64,000 nt of DNA, taken from Deltaproteobacteria bacterium. GTDB lineage: Bacteria > Myxococcota_A > UBA9042 > DTJE01. Made by a program: the position numbers and the translations under genes. Positions 59,448 to 64,000 of this stretch are shown in pieces. The notes under the pieces were generated by a model, which was not told where the DNA came from, did no database searches, and was given only the letters and a program-made list of their open reading frames with translations. Position 1 is the first letter of the stretch; every line of letters starts with the position of its first letter. The DNA is taken from assembly GCA_029547805.1 (NCBI GenBank), contig JAKPOP010000027.1:101739-165738 (forward strand), written 5' to 3'.

Positions 59448-59705
59448 TCAGGTGACTTTCCGAACGGCGTTTTCCGACCCGAACGGGTTGGAGACCCGGA
59501 GCGTGCTTTCGGGATCGTCCCGCCATTCTCCATCGACCATGAAACGGTAATGATAAACCCCCGGTGGCAGGTCCACGCTCGCCCTCCAAATCCCATGACC
59601 CGATTTCTTCATTGCGATCGGCTTCTCTTGCCAATGGGTAAAGTCTCCAACCAACAGGACACTCAGCGCGCCGGGACTCTTAAAACGAAACGTTTGCTTT
59701 GCCAT
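59448..59705 (-). CDS. Glycogen-binding (CBM48/AMPK-beta-like) small protein
   Basis: MAKQTFRFKSPGALSVLLVGDFTHWQEKPIAMKKSGHGIWRASVDLPPGVYHYRFMVDGEWRDDPES. Confidence 0.85.
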   Translation of the reverse strand: MAKQTFRFKSPGALSVLLVGDFTHWQEKPIAMKKSGHGIWRASVDLPPGVYHYRFMVDGEWRDDPESTLRVSNPFGSENAVRKVT

Positions 59706-59797
59706 AGTATCGGGCAAGAGTAGCACAGTCGGGCGGGTCCGCAAGAAAGTCCGGCACAGAAACCCACACAAAGAACCCAAAACAGGTTTCACACCAT

Positions 59798-60016
59798 ATG
59801 CGGGAGCACCATGCTGGGGAGTTGCGGCGGGAGAGCGCGGAGTTGCGGGCCGAGGGGATCGTCGCGAAGGAGCTGAGGCGGGAGACGGCGTTGACGGTGG
59901 GATGGACCGCGCGCGGACTGGAACTGAGGACGCTGAAGAGCGCGGGGGTCGAACTGCATCGGTGGACCAAGGGTACTCAGGAGCGATGCGTTGGCGATGG
60001 CAAGACTACGGTTTGA
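59798..60016 (+). pseudogene. Decayed C-terminus of REP-associated tyrosine transposase-like protein
   Basis: LRAEGIVAKELRRETALTVGWTARGLEL resembles the RAYT/Y1 C-terminal ...LRxETTLTLKWIAxRL segment; no N-terminal catalytic domain. Confidence 0.4.
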
Positions 60017-60038
60017 CCACAGTGTCGATGAATCGTGT

Positions 60039-61043
60039 TCATTGAAAAGGCTCACGAAAACCCGGCCGTCCGGGAACCGGTTCCGAACCGGGCACGGACC
60101 GTATCAGCCGGTCGGTCCGCGGCGTCGTGGGCGCCTCGAGGTCGCCGGTGGCGAACTGGATGGCATCCAGGTAGAACGCCAGAATTCGAGGCTCCCAGAA
60201 CAACTCGGTGCGGTGACCGAACGAGGTGTTGAAGACGCGTCCCTTGCCGTGCGCCTTCACCCAGGCGAGGGCGAAATCGTTGTCTGTCCGGTTGATCCAC
60301 TTCACGCCCATGTTCGAACGGGCCGGATCGAGCGAGAGCAGGACCCGCAGTTTCGCGCGGTCGTACGGCGGACCGTACTCGTATATCTCATCGGCGATCC
60401 GGAAGCTTTTTCCGCCAAACGCGGCCACTAGTGGATGTGATGGCTCCTCGACGGTCACGCCGATCTCTTCGTTCCAAGGATGGCCGGTGAACCTGGCGCC
60501 GATCAACTGCTGGAACTCCGGCCAGTGCGCGTTCCCTGCGATGGCGAAATGAAGCGCCACCACCCCACCGCCGTTCGCGACGTAGTCCAGGAAGCTGCGG
60601 CGAAGCGCTCGCTCGACGGACTCCGCATCGGCGCCCAATGCGCGGAAGGCATCCGTGGTGAGGTTGGCGGGAGTGGGAGTGATCCAGGCACCCGAGCTGT
60701 TGTTCAGGACCACCGCACCGAAGGCCCGGAGGTTCCCCGGCAGAAAGGCGCTCAGGTCATCGCTGATCACCGGCTCGAAGGCACCGCTCTTGCGACCGAT
60801 CGCCTCCAAGGCGACGGCTCCGTACGGGATGCAGTAACCCTTGTGCGGGTCTTTCTCCATCAAGTGCGCAGGCGTGTTCCAGATCAGGACGCGGCGGGGC
60901 TGCTTCGGCGCTACCCGGGGCGAAGCAGGCGCCGCATCCCAGATTTGTTTGCGCTGGTGCTCCGGGATGGCGTCGCCCGCCGCGACAGAAAGGCAGGCCA
61001 ACCCCACGATGAGGGATAGGACCCAGGGGAGTTGAGGGCGCAT
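60039..61043 (-). CDS. ThuA-like domain protein
   Basis: RVLIWNTPAHLMEKDPHKGYC...YVANGGGVVALHFAIAG...FTGHPWNEEIGVTVEEPSHPLVAAF...GKGRVFNTSFGHR. Confidence 0.88.
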   Translation of the reverse strand: MRPQLPWVLSLIVGLACLSVAAGDAIPEHQRKQIWDAAPASPRVAPKQPRRVLIWNTPAHLMEKDPHKGYCIPYGAVALEAIGRKSGAFEPVISDDLSAFLPGNLRAFGAVVLNNSSGAWITPTPANLTTDAFRALGADAESVERALRRSFLDYVANGGGVVALHFAIAGNAHWPEFQQLIGARFTGHPWNEEIGVTVEEPSHPLVAAFGGKSFRIADEIYEYGPPYDRAKLRVLLSLDPARSNMGVKWINRTDNDFALAWVKAHGKGRVFNTSFGHRTELFWEPRILAFYLDAIQFATGDLEAPTTPRTDRLIRSVPGSEPVPGRPGFREPFQ

Positions 61044-61055
61044 GATCGGCCTCCT

Positions 61056-62444
61056 TCAGAGGGTCCAGCCTTCGCGATAGAGGGCTTTGCAGAGCCGATT
61101 GGCGGACTCGTTGTTCACGACGCGGCCAGCGCGCGGATCGTACTCGATCGCACCCTCGGTCTGTGTGGCTACGTTCCCGAGGAGCAGCCACTCGGTCAGC
61201 AGCGAACCGTAGTCCGCGAAATTCGAGCACGCCGACGCCCCGCCGCGAATGGCGTCGAGCCATTCCCGTTCGTGTCCGGGCGACCGCGGCAGGCTGCGTG
61301 GCGGTCCGAGCAGATCCTGGAAGTCGGCTTCCGGCAAAAGCGAGAACGTCATGTTGTGCCCGGTGGAATGGAGCATCCCGCGCGTCCCCACGATCAGCAG
61401 GCCCGCGTGATCGTTCCACTTTCTCTCCCCGGCGTCCCCCCAGTCCAGCTTCCGTCCGAGGCGTTCCTCGATGCGCTCGCGTCCGCCGGGCGCGCGGCCG
61501 TTGCACCAGATCATGGCGAACGCCGGCTGATTTCTGCGCCGGGGCGCCGAAAACTCGATGAGCTCCCACGTCGGGAACGTGTCGGCCAAAACCTCGGACA
61601 CCTTTGCCGCAACGCGGAAGTGGCATCCCTCGGGCAGCTCCGCCGAGGTGCCTTTCCAGAATTCGTCGAGACGAAACGCCTTGAACGCCAGGTTGGCTGA
61701 GTGCACAGCCCAGTTGCCGAGCTGGCCGGTGGCGAAGTCGCGCCACCGATGCCAGTTTGCCCATTCGCGGTGGTACGGACGCGCCGCGGCCGGGCCCAGC
61801 CACACGTCCCAGTCGAGGTCCTCCGGGACGGCTTCGCTGGTGGTCGGGCGCGGATGCGGTCCGCCGCCGCCGGACTCGTTCCAAGTCAGCACTTCACGAA
61901 TTTCTCCCAGCACGCCCGACTGGACGATTTCCACCGAACGGCGAAACGGGTCGCTGGACGTGCCCTGGTTCCCCATCTGCGTGGCAACTTGCGTGGACGC
62001 CGCAAGTTCGCGGAGCGCGCGGGTCTCGCTGATGGTACGGGTCAGCGGTTTCTCGCAGAACACCGGTTTGCCGGCGCGCATAGCTCGGGCGCTGATCACC
62101 GCATGGCTGTGATCGGGCGTCGCGACCACCACGCCGTCGAGTCGATCGGCCGATTCCTCAAGCATCCGCCGGAAGTCCCGGTAGCGTTTCGCCTCAGGGA
62201 ACTTCTCGCCCGCGCGGTTCAGCCGATAGGCGTGCGTGTCGCACAAGGCGGCAAAGCGCGTCCGCATGCCCGGCAGGGCGCCGAGAAACCACTCGCCACG
62301 CCCACCCACACCAACCAGTGCGAGGTTCAATTCCTCGTTGGCGGCCGCGGCTGTCGCGAAGCCATGGCGTGTGCTGAGGAAGAACCCAAACGCGCTGGTG
62401 GCGGTGCGGGCCAGAAACTGCCGGCGGGTGCGGTGAGCCTTCAT
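61056..62444 (-). CDS. Gfo/Idh/MocA oxidoreductase with Tat-like signal
   Basis: TRRQFLARTATSAFGFFLSTRHG; NLALVGVGGRGEWFL; VVVATPDHSHAVISARAMRAGKPVFCEKPL. Confidence 0.92.
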   Translation of the reverse strand: MKAHRTRRQFLARTATSAFGFFLSTRHGFATAAAANEELNLALVGVGGRGEWFLGALPGMRTRFAALCDTHAYRLNRAGEKFPEAKRYRDFRRMLEESADRLDGVVVATPDHSHAVISARAMRAGKPVFCEKPLTRTISETRALRELAASTQVATQMGNQGTSSDPFRRSVEIVQSGVLGEIREVLTWNESGGGGPHPRPTTSEAVPEDLDWDVWLGPAAARPYHREWANWHRWRDFATGQLGNWAVHSANLAFKAFRLDEFWKGTSAELPEGCHFRVAAKVSEVLADTFPTWELIEFSAPRRRNQPAFAMIWCNGRAPGGRERIEERLGRKLDWGDAGERKWNDHAGLLIVGTRGMLHSTGHNMTFSLLPEADFQDLLGPPRSLPRSPGHEREWLDAIRGGASACSNFADYGSLLTEWLLLGNVATQTEGAIEYDPRAGRVVNNESANRLCKALYREGWTL

Positions 62445-62582
62445 GCTTTCTGACCGGCACTGTGGGTCATAACCGGGCGGTGGACAACTCTATTATGCCG
62501 GCTCGGCGCTGGCCCGAGTGGGGGCCTGGAGTTTTGGTTGTCGAAGCAGACCGCGGCCATCGCTCAAGGTGAACTGCGTTGG

Positions 62583-63320
62583 TCAGGGAGGCGTTGGCTT
62601 TTTCGGACCGATCATGCAGGAAAAGTCGTTTTGACCGATGCAAAGGAAGCGATCCTGGCTCCACCCCATTGTCCAATTCGAGGTCCCTTGCCCGGCAGGC
62701 AGGACCAGGGCTGACACGGTATCAATCACTTCTTTCCAGAGGGCGGTCATCTGCCGCATGGCGCGGTGGATCGCAGCCGGGGCGAGCTTCAAGTCCAGCG
62801 CGAGTTGCTCCGGGCCGCGGAGCGCGCTCAGCGCATCGATGCCCGAATGAAGATCGGGATAGCCGGTGACCCATTTTCCGCGGCCTGCCCGAACCGACTC
62901 CCGCACGAGCTGAAGGTAGAGCTGCCACCAGCGGTTGCCCGGGTCGATACGCAGGTCGGCATGGTTCCCCCAATCCTGCACGAAAGGCTTGCTCCACGAG
63001 GTGGATTGTCGGGGGCAAAGCACCAGGTCCGCCCCCAGCCAGGCGGCGAACTGATTCGGGCCCAGCCAGGGGCAAAACACCGGCAGCGCGTCGCCGGCGT
63101 AGTGGGTTCCCGCCAACGCGCTTTCCGCGGCTGCGATCACGTAATCCACGTCGGTCCACAACTGGGCTTCGGACGCCGGTTCGGGAACCGGTCGGCTTGG
63201 TCGGGCGCCGGGCACGGTCACCCACATCAGCGGGCCGGTTTCGAGTTCGCCGCGCCAGAACGCTTCATGGCGCCGGAGTGTCTGGGCCAGTTGCTTCTCC
63301 TCAATCCACTCGGTTTGCAT
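62583..63320 (-). pseudogene. C-terminally truncated uroporphyrinogen-decarboxylase-like protein
   Basis: URO-D-like N-terminal two thirds (GPLMWVTVPGARPSRP...LGADLVL...WTMGWSQDRFLCIGQNDFSCMIGP) then abrupt KKPTPP-stop. Confidence 0.55.
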
Positions 63321-63678
63321 GGGCGGCGGCGTGCGGGAAACACGGATTGTGCTCAAAACCGTGTCGTCAGCAGTTCCAGGTACTCTTTTCGCTCAATCAC
63401 GGCCCAAGAACACGGTGGAATACCGGAGTCTAAGTTGCGATCCTCACGGATGCAAGATTTGTCGCTGATCGCCAAAAGCTTACAGCACAAAGCTCCCTGC
63501 CAGTCATGCCTTTCCCCCCCTCAGAGCCTGTCTTAAGACTCCGAGTGGTGTTATTTCCCCAGGAAGGGCTGGATGGCGAGCTGCAATCCTCAGGCTGTGT
63601 TTCCCGCTCGCCGCCGTCTGGTCCGTCGCCAGGATCGCATCGTCGCCGTTTTCGACGTTGTTCTGGGAGCCCGACGCG

Positions 63679-63857
63679 CCTCCGTAGCCGCCGTCGTCAG
63701 ACGGCGCTGATGTCTGTATTCGCCGGAGCGAGTCAGCGCGGACTGACGTCCGCGGCTACGCGGCGGCCGCGGGACGGCTACGCCTCCGTAGCCGCCGTCG
63801 TGAGATGGCGCTGGTGTCTGCGTTCGCCGGAGCGAGTCAGCGCGGACTCCTGTCCGC
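63679..63857. repeat. REP-like direct repeat pair, period 104 bp, with internal hairpin
   Basis: cctccgtagccgccgtcgtCAGACggcgctgAtgtctgTAttcgccggagcgagtcagcgcggact (63679) vs cctccgtagccgccgtcgtGAGATggcgctgGtgtctgCGttcgccggagcgagtcagcgcggact (63783); hairpin cggctac-gcctcc-gtagccg (63775-63794). Confidence 0.8.
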
Positions 63858-63912
63858 GACCTGGAGTTTGGACATTTTTTTGCTGGACTCGAAACGGCCA
63901 CTGGGGTAAATC

Positions 63913-64000
63913 GTGGGCGCAGTGGAACCGATCCGCGTCCAGGGCCGCACGCTCACGGGCGATGATCTGGCGTGGTTGCAGGCTCTAATCGAGCAGCATC
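63913..64000 (+). CDS. 5' end of DUF4338/DruA-like protein, truncated by window edge
   Basis: GTG start: VGAVEPIRVQGRTLTGDDLAWLQALIEQH resembles DUF4338 N-termini (RGRxxxxxDLxxIRxLIxxHP); only 29 aa visible. Confidence 0.35.
   Translation, partial: MGAVEPIRVQGRTLTGDDLAWLQALIEQH

Noticed and set aside
63590-63901. 103-aa minus-strand ORF in the REP-like repeat
   Set aside because: Encoded by the repeat itself (LRRTQTPAPSHDGGYGGVAVPRPPRSRG), a common spurious annotation; no domain.
1-64000. Search for tRNA/rRNA genes and CRISPR arrays by eye
   Set aside because: None recognised; a tRNAscan/Infernal run would be needed to exclude divergent RNAs.

Overview
This 64 kb high-GC bacterial window appears to have two compositional halves. 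Bases 1 to about 50.45 kb are extremely GC3-rich (Arg CGG, Leu CTG/CTC) and look Myxococcota/deltaproteobacterial. They carry a phosphate-uptake operon preceded by a triple Pho-box, MMPL exporters, and a translationally coupled aryl-polyene-like type II fatty acid/polyketide cluster (12.6-24.25 kb). The cluster holds a fused ketosynthase/chain-length-factor-like protein (second active-site Cys replaced by Gln) and a cobalamin-type radical SAM enzyme. This half also has hisS, a pyrimidine phosphorylase gene, rpsO-pnp-dut, a tandem ATP-grasp fusion, prs, thiI and pyrG. Its most striking gene is a roughly 10 kb ORF (35704-45648) encoding a 3,314-aa putative lipoprotein made of about 112 hand-counted C-DDGNP-CTxD-x-C-DPxTGx-C units. 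Within that array, C1 and C4 are lost together in individual units, which predicts disulfide pairing. One stretch alternates 4-Cys and 2-Cys units with a period of about 150 bp. From about 50.5 kb onward the sequence looks Verrucomicrobia-like: kdsB, gmhB, rfaE1, thiG, a TPR protein, a ceramidase-like protein, prfC, ThuA, Gfo/Idh/MocA, REP-like repeats, a decayed REP-associated transposase and a DUF4338/DruA-like 5' end. The composition changes inside the most conserved part of pyrG, so a chimeric assembly join or a recombination event must be considered. All family names come from reading sequence motifs; no database search was run.
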